Shown: positions 7,420 to 12,995, counted from the first letter of the stretch. The stretch is 14,789 bases of DNA from JAWPNA01 sp045402695 (GCA_045402695.1 JAWPNA010000457.1:1-14789); one strand, 5' to 3'. Notes: a model not told the origin generated them from the sequence alone. Program-made: numbers and translations.

Positions 7420-8333
7420 ACTGCCGCGAGCTGGAGCTGCTGCTCGACGAGATGGGCGATCTGATCGGAGCGGACGCGGCGCGCCACATGAAGGAGTGCC
7501 CGCGGTGCGGAGAGCTTCAGGCCGTGCTGAGTGGCGGCCTCGAATCGCTCGCGACCGGACCGGGTGCAGCTCCCGATCTGACCGGCGCCGTCATGAGAGC
7601 CACCACCGGGCCGGCCTGCGGCCGGGCCGAGGAGCAGCTCCCCGATCTGGTGGACAAGATCCTTCCTGCCCCGGACGCGGAGCTGGTGAGCCTGCACCTG
7701 GAGCACTGCCGGCCCTGCGGGGAGCTGGCCCGGACGTTGGTGTGGATGCTAGAACACCTCCCGGCGATGGCCGAGGCGACGCCTCCCGCGAGCTTCGCCG
7801 CTGCGGTCATCCGGGCCACCTCGCGGCGGCGCCGGCCCTTCCCCGCCATCCTCGCTGCCGCCCTCGCCGCCGCGCGCGCACGGCTCGGAGCGCTGGCGCG
7901 CAGGCCGGCCTTCACCTGGGAGGCATCGTACGCCGGGGCTCTCACCTTGTGGGTCGTCTTCTCCGTGCTGCCTTCCCCGCTGCGAGATATCCCCGCGCGC
8001 GCGCTGGAGTTGGCACGCATCAACCCCGTGCAGGCGATCGGCGACACCGTCCAGCCCGCATCGCTGGGACACAGAATGTGGGCCGCCACCGGAGCGCCGA
8101 TCATCTCTCGTGCGCAGCCGGTCCGCTCCGCGTGGGCCGAGAGGCTCGGTGGCTCCGCGCGGGCGACGCAATCCCTCGGTGGCCACGCCGCGCAGGCGCT
8201 GGGGGCGGCCGTCGAGGGCGACTTCTCCGGGAGCATCAACCAGATCGAGCAGATCGGCTCGGATCTTCAGTCTCTGTGGAACGAGATGCTGAAGCGCGAG
8301 CCGGCAAAGAATGCCAACGCACAGGAGGCTTAG
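7416..8333 (+). CDS. Membrane anti-sigma factor with two zinc-finger (ZAS/HC2-like) modules
   Basis: 305 residues starting at the ATG inside the ATGA overlap with the sigma gene (GGGAG about 9 nt upstream). The N-terminus has the zinc anti-sigma signature Cys3...His24-x3-Cys28-x2-Cys31. A second module repeats it: Cys68...His94-x3-Cys98-x2-Cys101. Most family members have one such module. A basic segment (SRRRRP near 136-141) precedes an Ala-rich stretch (about 142-163) and one likely membrane helix (about 171-187, YAGALTLWVVFSVL). The remaining roughly 115 residues would be outside the cytoplasm and are predicted helical, with no named domain that I recognise. By family precedent the cytoplasmic zinc modules hold the sigma factor inactive. 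Its coding end abuts the next gene's ATG directly. Confidence 0.88.
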   Translation: MNCRELELLLDEMGDLIGADAARHMKECPRCGELQAVLSGGLESLATGPGAAPDLTGAVMRATTGPACGRAEEQLPDLVDKILPAPDAELVSLHLEHCRPCGELARTLVWMLEHLPAMAEATPPASFAAAVIRATSRRRRPFPAILAAALAAARARLGALARRPAFTWEASYAGALTLWVVFSVLPSPLRDIPARALELARINPVQAIGDTVQPASLGHRMWAATGAPIISRAQPVRSAWAERLGGSARATQSLGGHAAQALGAAVEGDFSGSINQIEQIGSDLQSLWNEMLKREPAKNANAQEA

Positions 8334-8729
8334 ATGAATCAGGAGCCAAGCGCAGCGCAGGAAGCCCCGGCCAAGGAATGGGTCAGGCCGGTCCCCTACG
8401 GGTTCGACCCCCGAAGCAAGAACGTGGCCCTGGCCTGCTTTCTCTCCCTCATGCCGGGGCTGGGTCAGGTGTACGTGGGATACTACCAGCGAGGCTTCAT
8501 GCACATCCTCGTGGTCGGCTCAATCATCGCGACGCTGGCCGAAGGAGCGCTGCGGGAGCTGACGCCGCTGCTGGGGATCTTCCTGGCGTTTTTCTGGCTC
8601 TACAATGTCATTGATGCCGGACGTCGCGCCTCGTTGTACAACCAGGCGCTCGCCGGCGCCGGCCCCACCACACTGCCCGAGGACCTCGCCGCCCAGGGGT
8701 TGCGTGGGTCGGTGGCGGGAGGTTGCTGA
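8334..8729 (+). CDS. TM2-like integral membrane protein, C-terminus probably lost to a frameshift
   Basis: 131 residues as read. The ATG follows the anti-sigma stop codon with no gap, and AGGAGG sits 6 nt upstream. The N-terminus (PYGFDPRSKN) is followed by a TM2-type membrane pair: AFLSLMPGLGQ-like segment (about 36-46) with VYVGYYQRG, then helices at about 56-70 and 77-92. The conserved Pro-Gly-x-Gly-Gln and Tyr-Gln-Arg-Gly features are typical of TM2-like small membrane proteins. The last residues (GLRGSVAGGC) end abruptly at TGA 8727-8729, while a fitting membrane continuation lies one frame back from 8723 to 8872. The full protein would be about 180 residues. Third gene of the sigma operon, so probably a membrane partner or target of the stress response. 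Confidence 0.85.
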   Translation: MNQEPSAAQEAPAKEWVRPVPYGFDPRSKNVALACFLSLMPGLGQVYVGYYQRGFMHILVVGSIIATLAEGALRELTPLLGIFLAFFWLYNVIDAGRRASLYNQALAGAGPTTLPEDLAAQGLRGSVAGGC

Positions 8730-8872
8730 TCGCCCTGGGCACGGCCCTGCTGCTGCACACCCGCTTCGACATCTCGCTGCGGTGGCTGGACGAGTGGTGG
8801 CCGGCCGCCCCGATCCTGTTCGGCGTCTACCTGGTGATCAAGGGGATGCGAGGCAAGTCCCAAGCCGTCTGA
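8723..8872 (+). pseudogene. Out-of-frame C-terminal membrane segment of the TM2-like gene
   Basis: In the -1 frame relative to the upstream gene, 49 codons read LLIALGTALLL...SLRWLDEWWPAAPILFGVYLVIKG and stop at TGA 8870-8872. Two short hydrophobic helices around an acidic/tryptophan segment (WLDEWWPA) resemble the LiaF/DUF5668-type membrane module that often ends proteins of this kind. There is no start codon with a ribosome site near 8723, and the frame joins smoothly to the upstream product (...SVAGG|LLIALG...). It is therefore best read as the displaced 3' part of one gene, through a 1-nt deletion, a sequencing error or, less likely, programmed frameshifting. Confidence 0.7.
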
Positions 8873-8895
8873 GCCCCCAAGCCGCCCGGGGGCTC
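8871..8895 (+). terminator. Perfect 8-bp GC hairpin at the end of the sigma operon
   Basis: GAGCCCCC (8871-8878) pairs perfectly with GGGGGCTC (8888-8895) across a 9-nt loop. It begins inside the TGA that ends the shifted C-terminal frame. No U-tract follows, so it may act with the second hairpin just downstream or only protect the 3' end. Confidence 0.4.
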
Positions 8896-8919
8896 TCAAT
8901 GAGACCGCACCGTTGACGG

Positions 8920-8945
8920 GAATGAGGCCGATCCCGGTTTCATTC
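8920..8945 (+). terminator. Second terminator-like hairpin before the patatin gene
   Basis: GAATGAGGCCG (8920-8930) pairs with CGGTTTCATTC (8935-8945), giving 11 pairs including two G:U, with a 4-nt ATCC loop. It is followed by the pyrimidine run TCCGTTTCTCCC. It probably separates the sigma operon from the phospholipase gene. Confidence 0.5.
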
Positions 8946-8971
8946 TCCGTTTCTCCCGCCTCACGCATTCC

Positions 8972-9000
8972 TTGACATCGTGCCTCCCGGCGTGGCCTGA
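8972..9000 (+). promoter_or_regulatory. Possible promoter giving a near-leaderless patatin transcript
   Basis: A perfect -35 TTGACA lies at 8972-8977. Seventeen bases later stands GCCTGA, a poor -10. No Shine-Dalgarno precedes the ATG at 9009. If this promoter is used, transcription would begin only a few bases before the ATG. Weak evidence. Confidence 0.25.
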
Positions 9001-9008
9001 TTGCAATC

Positions 9009-10874
9009 ATGACGGCCCCGACCGCGCCCGATCGCAGCCGCCTCGGCCTCGCCCTGTCTGGGGGAGGGTTCCGGGCGGCGTTCTTCCACATCGGCGTGCT
9101 GGCCCGGATGGCCGAGCTGGATCTTCTCCGGCAGGTGGAGTGCATTTCGACCGTGTCGGGCGGCAGCGTCGTCGGGGCGATGTACTACCTGAAGGTGCGC
9201 AAGCTGCTGATGCAGACACTCGATGCCCAGATCTCGAGCCCGGCCTACGTCGAGCTGGTGCAGGAGCTGCAGCGGGAGTTCTTCGAGGGAGTGAGCCGCA
9301 ACCTGAGGATGCGGACCTTCAGCAACCCGGTCAAGAACTGGCGGATGTACCTGCGCGATTACTCCCGCAGCGACCGGATCGGAGAGCTCTACACCAGGCA
9401 CTTCTTCTCCCGCTGCGTGGGGGAGGAGATGCCCCCCGGGATCCCTTTGCGCAGCACCTTCATCGTGCCCAAGGACGCCGAGACGTCCGGAGCGTTCCAT
9501 CCGTTCAGGCAGGACGCAGATGGTGAGACAGCCAACGACAAGCGCCGGCACAAGGTCCCCGTGCTGCTTCTCAACACCACGACGCTCAACACGGGGAACA
9601 ACTTCCGATTCACCTCCACCTGGATGGGCGAAGTCCCGACCAAGGACGCGCGCGAGGAGATCGACCAGAACACGCGGCTGCGAAGGTTCTACATTGACGG
9701 GCGCGACTCGATCCCCGCGAAGTACAAGGGGATCCCCCTGGGTGTCGCGGTGGCCGCCTCGACCTCGGTGCCCGGAATCTTCCCTCCCCTCGCCTTGACG
9801 GACCTCTACGAGGGGTGGACGCCGCAGCTCGTGGACGGCGGGGTGCATGACAACCAGGGAATCGAGGGGCTCATGGACGCCGACTACCCCTGCACTCATC
9901 TGATCGTCAGCGATGCGAGCGGCCAGATGAAGGATGACCCCGAGCCGGGCATTCTCTCGCTGTCGGTCGTGAGCCGGGCCAACGCGATCCTGATGGACCG
10001 GGTCCGCGAGGAAGAGTACGGGGCGGCGGTCCTGAACAAACAAGTCGGCCGAATTCGCGGGTTGGTCTTCTTCCACCTCCGGCAAGGGGTGAGGCAGCGC
10101 AGCGTCACCTGGATCAAGGACGGTGCCGACCAGGCTCTGCAGGAATCGGACAGACTCCTTCCCCACGGCGTCACCGAGACGGCCCAGATTCTTCTTTCCG
10201 AGGTCCGGACGGATCTCGACTCGTTCACCGAGGTAGAGGCCGGCGCTCTGATGGCCGACGGCTACCTGGTCTCCGGCGGCCCTGCCTGCGCCACCGGGGA
10301 TGCCGGCGTGATGGATGTGATCTTCAGCCAGTCGATCGACCCGCACCGTCCGATCTCGCCCGCCGCCCGGCAGCCTGCATGGGGCTTCCTGAGGATGGCG
10401 CCCTACCTGGGCAGGCCGGGCTGGTCGCCTTTCTCCAAGCAGATCAGGATCTCGAGCGCCAGCGGCTTCAAGGCTTTCCAGTTCCTTCTCGGAAAGCCCG
10501 TCTCAGGCCGCGGGTTCCTTCGCGCGCTGCTGCCGTGGGTGAGCCTGGGCCTGCTGGTTGCGGTGGCGTGGGTCGTGGGCCGCTGGATGTGGACCCGCGC
10601 GCGGCCCTTTGCTTCGGCTTTCGCGGACTGGTTCCGTGAGGGCGGCCACCGGCCAGAGGCGCTGGGCATCTTGGCGATCGTGGCGCTCATCTGCCTGCTG
10701 CCGCACCTGGGCCGCCGACACTCACGGGCGGCGGCGCAGTTCTCCGGTGTGGTGCGCCTCGCGACGCTCGGCACATGGACGGCGGTGATCACCTGGGCCG
10801 TGACCTGGATCCACCTGTGGATCTTCGACCCGATGTTTCTCTCGCAAGGAAAGGTGGAGGATCTCGAAAGGTAG
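9009..10874 (+). CDS. Patatin-like phospholipase with C-terminal membrane segments
   Basis: 621 residues. The patatin fold starts at once: glycine-rich oxyanion loop LALSGGGFRAA (about 14-24), nucleophile elbow STVSGGSVVGA with Ser53, and catalytic Asp276 in LVDGGVHDNQG. The elbow reads Gly-Gly-Ser-Val-Val-Gly rather than the textbook Gly-x-Ser-x-Gly, so it belongs to a GGS-type subgroup. A long insert separates the two catalytic parts. The conserved tail TDLDSFTEVEAGALMADGYL (about 401-420) is common in this subgroup. Three hydrophobic helices follow near 505-527, 550-567 and 584-606, so it is probably anchored in the inner membrane with the catalytic domain in the cytoplasm. Expected chemistry is a Ser-Asp dyad lipid acyl hydrolase; the substrate is unknown. 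The ATG at 9009 is needed to include the glycine loop, although no ribosome site is visible. Confidence 0.9.
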   Translation: MTAPTAPDRSRLGLALSGGGFRAAFFHIGVLARMAELDLLRQVECISTVSGGSVVGAMYYLKVRKLLMQTLDAQISSPAYVELVQELQREFFEGVSRNLRMRTFSNPVKNWRMYLRDYSRSDRIGELYTRHFFSRCVGEEMPPGIPLRSTFIVPKDAETSGAFHPFRQDADGETANDKRRHKVPVLLLNTTTLNTGNNFRFTSTWMGEVPTKDAREEIDQNTRLRRFYIDGRDSIPAKYKGIPLGVAVAASTSVPGIFPPLALTDLYEGWTPQLVDGGVHDNQGIEGLMDADYPCTHLIVSDASGQMKDDPEPGILSLSVVSRANAILMDRVREEEYGAAVLNKQVGRIRGLVFFHLRQGVRQRSVTWIKDGADQALQESDRLLPHGVTETAQILLSEVRTDLDSFTEVEAGALMADGYLVSGGPACATGDAGVMDVIFSQSIDPHRPISPAARQPAWGFLRMAPYLGRPGWSPFSKQIRISSASGFKAFQFLLGKPVSGRGFLRALLPWVSLGLLVAVAWVVGRWMWTRARPFASAFADWFREGGHRPEALGILAIVALICLLPHLGRRHSRAAAQFSGVVRLATLGTWTAVITWAVTWIHLWIFDPMFLSQGKVEDLER

Positions 10875-10877
10875 TCG

Positions 10878-11183
10878 GTGGTAGACTGGACTGACCGCGC
10901 GAGGGCGCCAGCCCATTCAGCGCCGGGTGCCCCGCACACTCGCTTCCGACAGGAGGCCTCGCGTCGAGGAGGGAGGCGAAACCTCACGACGAGCGAGCCC
11001 AGGGTCTGTACCTTCTGCAAAGGCTCGGGGCGTTGCAGCAAGTGTGGCGGATCTGGCGTCCGCGTGATTCCGGGTCGCTGGTTCCAGCGTGAGAGGACTG
11101 TTTCGTGTTCTGCGTGCCATCGGTCGGCGGAATGTCAGCTCTGCCACGGCACCGGGAAGCTTGGAGTCAAGGTCCCCACGTAG
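10878..11183 (+). CDS. Small DnaJ-type CxxC zinc-binding protein
   Basis: 101 residues starting at GTG 10878, three bases after the patatin stop, with AAAGG about 8 nt upstream. The first 40 residues are Pro/Ala/Arg-rich and featureless. From residue 44 come four CxxC pairs in DnaJ zinc-finger style: CTFCKGSGRCSKCGGSG, then after a spacer CSAC and CQLCHGTG. This gives two zinc-binding clusters with CxxCxGxG features; no J-domain is present. DnaJ zinc regions bind unfolded protein and have thiol-disulfide activity, but whether this one does is unknown. Its tight spacing suggests translational coupling to the phospholipase. The CxxC pattern is clear; the start is uncertain because no other plausible start codon lies close to the cysteines. 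Confidence 0.7.
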   Translation: MVDWTDRARAPAHSAPGAPHTRFRQEASRRGGRRNLTTSEPRVCTFCKGSGRCSKCGGSGVRVIPGRWFQRERTVSCSACHRSAECQLCHGTGKLGVKVPT

Positions 11184-11207
11184 CGGCGCCGGCGTCGATG
11201 CCTCCAG

Positions 11208-11318
11208 TCAGCAAGGCAGGTCCCCGATCCCCACATACAGCTCCTGGGCCGAGGCATGGGTATGGATGATCGTCGTGATCGGCGAGGCATGCCGGGCGAG
11301 CCAGCGGGCGCGGTGAAT
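11208..11318 (-). pseudogene. Remnant of a tyrosine-recombinase C-terminus (downstream copy)
   Basis: Directly after the cold-shock gene's TAG and in the same frame, 36 codons read ...WLARHASPITTIIHTH, then ASAQELYVGIGDLPC and a stop. The 'H-x-S-P-x-T-T-x-x-Y-T-H-x-x-x-x-E-L-Y' layout matches the extreme C-terminus of phage-type tyrosine recombinases, where the Tyr before Thr-His is the nucleophile. Here that Tyr is His, and nothing of the upstream catalytic domain remains. No independent start is evident. Confidence 0.5.
11237..11286. repeat. Direct repeat copy A beside the cold-shock gene
   Basis: A 50-bp segment matches 11592-11641 in the same orientation at 36 of 50 positions by hand count, with no gaps. 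It includes a 19-bp perfect match (11268-11286). It lies just downstream of the cold-shock gene and encodes the recombinase-like remnant on the minus strand. Confidence 0.75.
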
Positions 11319-11525
11319 CTAGACGGATGTCTTCAGGCGCACGTTGCGCGCTCGCGGACCCTTGGCGTCAGACTCGCGGTCGAAGGTGACCTCTTGTCCT
11401 TCGTTCAAGGAATCGAACTCCACCGACTGGCACTCGCTACGGTGAAAGAATACTTCCTTCCCGTCACTGGCCGTGATAAAGCCAAACCCACGGTCTACCA
11501 GCTTCTTGATTTTCCCTTCTTCCAT
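11319..11525 (-). CDS. csp: Cold-shock domain RNA/DNA-binding protein (CspA family)
   Basis: A 68-residue OB-fold cold-shock protein of normal length. RNP1 appears as DRGFGFIT and RNP2 as VFFHRSE. Both carry the aromatic residues that stack on single-stranded nucleic acid. The end (DRESDAKGPRARNVRL) is the usual final strand. The ATG at 11525 is chosen because AGGAGG lies 8 nt upstream; a GTG at 11534 overlaps that site and cannot use it. An extended -10 element lies about 30 nt before the ATG. It acts in the cytoplasm as an RNA chaperone or single-strand binder. The gene is sandwiched between two homologous 50-bp repeats that encode recombinase-like tails. Confidence 0.95.
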   Translation of the reverse strand: MEEGKIKKLVDRGFGFITASDGKEVFFHRSECQSVEFDSLNEGQEVTFDRESDAKGPRARNVRLKTSV

Positions 11526-11560
11526 TGCCAGCACCTCCTACGGTTACCGAGTATGGTCGG

Positions 11561-11569
11561 ATTCTAGCA
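11561..11569 (-). promoter_or_regulatory. Extended -10 promoter element for the cold-shock gene
   Basis: On the minus strand TGC-TAGAAT (11569-11561) forms an extended -10 (TGn plus 5/6 of TATAAT). No good -35 is seen. The predicted transcript start is near 11554, giving a leader of roughly 29 nt with the AGGAGG site. Such a leader is short for a cspA-type thermosensor, so thermal control through a long 5' UTR is not suggested here. Confidence 0.4.
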
Positions 11570-11571
11570 CG

Positions 11572-11649
11572 GCAAGTCTTTGACCCTGGGTACAGCTTTT
11601 CATCCGCCCGGTGCGTGTAGACGATCGTCGTGATCGGCGAGCGGAGCTG
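11572..11649 (-). pseudogene. Remnant of a tyrosine-recombinase C-terminus (upstream copy)
   Basis: On the minus strand the sequence reads RSPITTIVYTH then RADEKLYPGSKTC, matching the downstream copy (SPITTIIHTH, AQELYVG). This copy keeps the Tyr-Thr-His that would contain the recombinase nucleophile. Only about 25 codons are recognisable, and the cold-shock promoter begins immediately after them. It lies between the end of the 124-residue gene and the cold-shock gene. Confidence 0.5.
11592..11641. repeat. Direct repeat copy B beside the cold-shock gene
   Basis: Partner of 11237-11286, same orientation, 36 of 50 identical by hand count, with the last 19 bp identical. The two copies start 355 bp apart and bracket the entire cold-shock transcription unit. 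Confidence 0.75.
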
Positions 11650-11662
11650 ACCTGGCCGCCGG

Positions 11663-12037
11663 TCACTCGACGGGCCTGCTGCCTGCGGGGAGATCATCAG
11701 CTTCCACCGCGCTGCATGCGACGATCTCCAGATTGCTTGGCAGCCGCACCTCCCGCCCGAGTCTTCGCATGATGCTCAAGACGTTGCGACAGATGTCGTC
11801 CACCCGGTCGGACTTCAGGCTTTCGTGAATGAGCTTGCCCACATAGATGTCTTCGCCGACCCGGCAGATCCGCAGGAAGGTCGAATTCTCGGCGGAGATG
11901 TACTTCTTGTCAGCATCGCTCAGGGATTCGAGCTGCTGCCGGAGCCTGCTGTCCACTTTGAACCCGATGAAAATCGGCTGACGAATCAAGAGCTCCAGCA
12001 AGTCAACATTCCCAACGCCAAGCCTGCCCAGCCACAT
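11663..12037 (-). CDS. Conserved-looking hypothetical protein, 124 residues
   Basis: I do not recognise this protein with certainty. It is soluble, with mixed alpha/beta character: a hydrophobic start (LGVGNVDLLELLIRQPIFIGFKVD), a charged helix (RLRQQLESLSDADKKYI), a strand-turn-strand (STFLRICRVGEDIYVGKLI), and a helix rich in charged residues (DRVDDICRNVLSIMRRL). The tail is proline-rich. Balanced composition and absence of low-complexity arginine runs argue that it is a real gene. The ATG at 12037 is preferred because GAGG lies 8 nt upstream; a TTG at 12043 lies within that spacer. It is oriented like the cold-shock gene but separated from it by a recombinase remnant, so shared transcription is uncertain. 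Confidence 0.7.
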   Translation of the reverse strand: MWLGRLGVGNVDLLELLIRQPIFIGFKVDSRLRQQLESLSDADKKYISAENSTFLRICRVGEDIYVGKLIHESLKSDRVDDICRNVLSIMRRLGREVRLPSNLEIVACSAVEADDLPAGSRPVE

Positions 12038-12219
12038 CGCCAATCCCTCTGGGCACCAGAATAGCGGAATCCGCTGAGGAATTCAGTAGTCCCTCTGCGC
12101 CCCCCGGCTCCGAAGCGCCACTGGCGGCACGCGGGGATGGGCGGCGGCCTTGGCCGGAGACGAACAGGACGACGTCCGGTTCGAGGGAACAACCCAAGGC
12201 GCCCACGGTGCGATCCTTC

Positions 12220-12248
12220 TTGCCCGGCGGATTCGGGAAGCGTATGAT
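12220..12248 (+). promoter_or_regulatory. Candidate sigma70-type promoter for the DUF7662/RRM genes
   Basis: TTGCCC (12220-12225) and TATGAT (12243-12248) are exactly 17 bp apart and match 4/6 and 5/6 of consensus. The predicted start is near 12255, which would give a leader of about 155 nt that includes the hairpin at 12359-12390. Confidence 0.35.
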
Positions 12249-12358
12249 GATTTCTCCGCCAAGACAGGGACCTGCTGATCCCGCCTGGAGACCACGAGGG
12301 AGCTCCCACCAAGCCCTTCGCGAGCCGCAACGCCTGCAGGCCAATCGGAGCCGGCTGC

Positions 12359-12390
12359 CCACGTTGCCGCGTTGCCTCCGGTCAACGTGG
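12359..12390 (+). promoter_or_regulatory. Stable leader hairpin just before a ribosome site
   Basis: CCACGTTG (12359-12366) pairs perfectly with CAACGTGG (12383-12390), extended by CCG (12367-12369) with CGG (12379-12381) across a one-base bulge: 11 pairs and a 9-nt loop. The stem ends about 10 nt before the GGAG site of the next gene. No U-tract follows, so a translational or RNA-stability role is more likely than termination. Confidence 0.45.
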
Positions 12391-12409
12391 ACATGAAGAA
12401 GGAGAGAAG

Positions 12410-12649
12410 ATGCTCAAGTACGAGCCCCTCACGCGGCGGCTCAAGCAGCGTGGCTTCCGACAGGTGACCCTCGCCGTCACCGAGATCGATGACCTCGTTG
12501 ATGGACTCCCCAGGTCGGCATACCAGCACGTCGTTGCGTGGTGGAGCAATGACCGTTCGCGCCCGCAGGGTCGCGCATGGCTGGACGCCGGATACGCGGT
12601 CAAGGATGTGGATCTGGTCGGAGACCTCGTTACTTTCGGGCAGCTATGA
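12410..12649 (+). CDS. DUF7662-like small protein
   Basis: 79 residues. The sequence pattern KYEPLTRRLKQRG, then VTLAVTEIDDLV, LPRSAY, WWSNDRS, PQGRAWLDAGYAV and VDLVGDLVTF matches my memory of the DUF7662 family, whose members have 'KY.PL..+L', 'W+.N' and 'A...AG+.V..VDL....V.F' in that order. The function of that family is not known to me. The tryptophan pair and the 'AWLDAG' motif suggest a small folded binding domain. The ATG at 12410 has AGGAG 5 nt upstream. It is followed 52 nt later by the RRM gene on the same strand and may be cotranscribed with it. The family call is from memory of the motif order and would need a profile search. Confidence 0.75.
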   Translation: MLKYEPLTRRLKQRGFRQVTLAVTEIDDLVDGLPRSAYQHVVAWWSNDRSRPQGRAWLDAGYAVKDVDLVGDLVTFGQL

Positions 12650-12701
12650 ATGGTGAATCCACCGTAGTGCAACGCAGGCGGGCAAGGCCCGGGAGGTCGG
12701 A

Positions 12702-12995
12702 ATGAACATTTACGTAGGCAATCTCTCGTACGACGTCACGGAAGCGGATCTGCGGCAGGCGTTTGAGGCCTTTGGGCAGGTCGCCTCCGCCACGGCGATG
12801 AAGGACAAGGGCACCGGCGAGTCGAGAGGATTCGGATTCGTCGAGATGCCCGCCCAGTCTGAAGCCCAGGCCGCCATCAGGGGCCTGAACGGCAAGGAGC
12901 TGAAAGGACGATCGCTCAACGTCAATGAGGCTCGCCCTCGCCTCGCAGGCCGTCGAGATGAAGGAAGAGGAGGTGGTGGAAGGCGGCCTTTTTAG
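12702..12995 (+). CDS. Single-RRM RNA-binding protein with Gly/Arg-rich tail
   Basis: 97 residues. A complete RNA recognition motif fills 1-80: RNP2 is IYVGNL (3-8) and RNP1 is RGFGFVEM (about 42-49), each with the aromatic residues that contact RNA. Other landmarks are the helix EADLRQAFEAFGQV and the final strand LKGRSLNVNEARP. The tail (RRDEGRGGGGRRPF) is short and Gly/Arg-rich, as in cyanobacterial Rbp-type and other bacterial RRM proteins. GGAGG lies 5 nt before the ATG. It probably binds single-stranded RNA in the cytoplasm. It lies about 1.2 kb from the cold-shock gene, so two small RNA-chaperone-type genes are near each other, though on opposite strands. Confidence 0.95.
   Translation: MNIYVGNLSYDVTEADLRQAFEAFGQVASATAMKDKGTGESRGFGFVEMPAQSEAQAAIRGLNGKELKGRSLNVNEARPRLAGRRDEGRGGGGRRPF

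Larger units (their letters stand above)
12038..12409. other. 372-bp intergenic region between divergent genes
   Basis: It separates the minus-strand 124-residue gene from the plus-strand DUF7662-like gene. It holds a candidate promoter (12220-12248) and a strong hairpin (12359-12390) toward the plus-strand gene. A plus-strand stretch from about 12154 to 12274 reads coding-like (GDEQDDVRFEGTTQGA, then RRIREAYDDFSAKTGTC and a stop) but has no clear start or recognised family, so I do not call a gene. Frames on the minus strand here are arginine/proline-rich and unconvincing. Confidence 0.5.

Noticed and set aside
7496..8614. 372-codon plus-strand frame across the anti-sigma gene
   Set aside because: Arg-rich shadow. 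The overlapping frame has two zinc signatures, a membrane helix and correct coupling to its neighbours.
8715..8730. Programmed -1 frameshift site
   Set aside because: No X-XXY-YYZ heptamer is visible and there is no evident stimulatory pseudoknot. A deletion or sequence error is simpler.
8961..10346. 461-codon minus-strand frame opposite the patatin gene
   Set aside because: His/Arg/Asp/Val-rich shadow. The plus strand has clear patatin catalytic motifs throughout.
11237..11641. Repeats around csp as ends of an insertion sequence or transposon
   Set aside because: The repeats are direct, not inverted, no transposase lies between them, and both retain the same coding frame, which fits duplicated gene tails better.
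12083..12529. Minus-strand frames upstream of the 124-residue gene
   Set aside because: They overlap the DUF7662-like gene and the gap, are Arg/Pro-rich, and show no ribosome site or motif.
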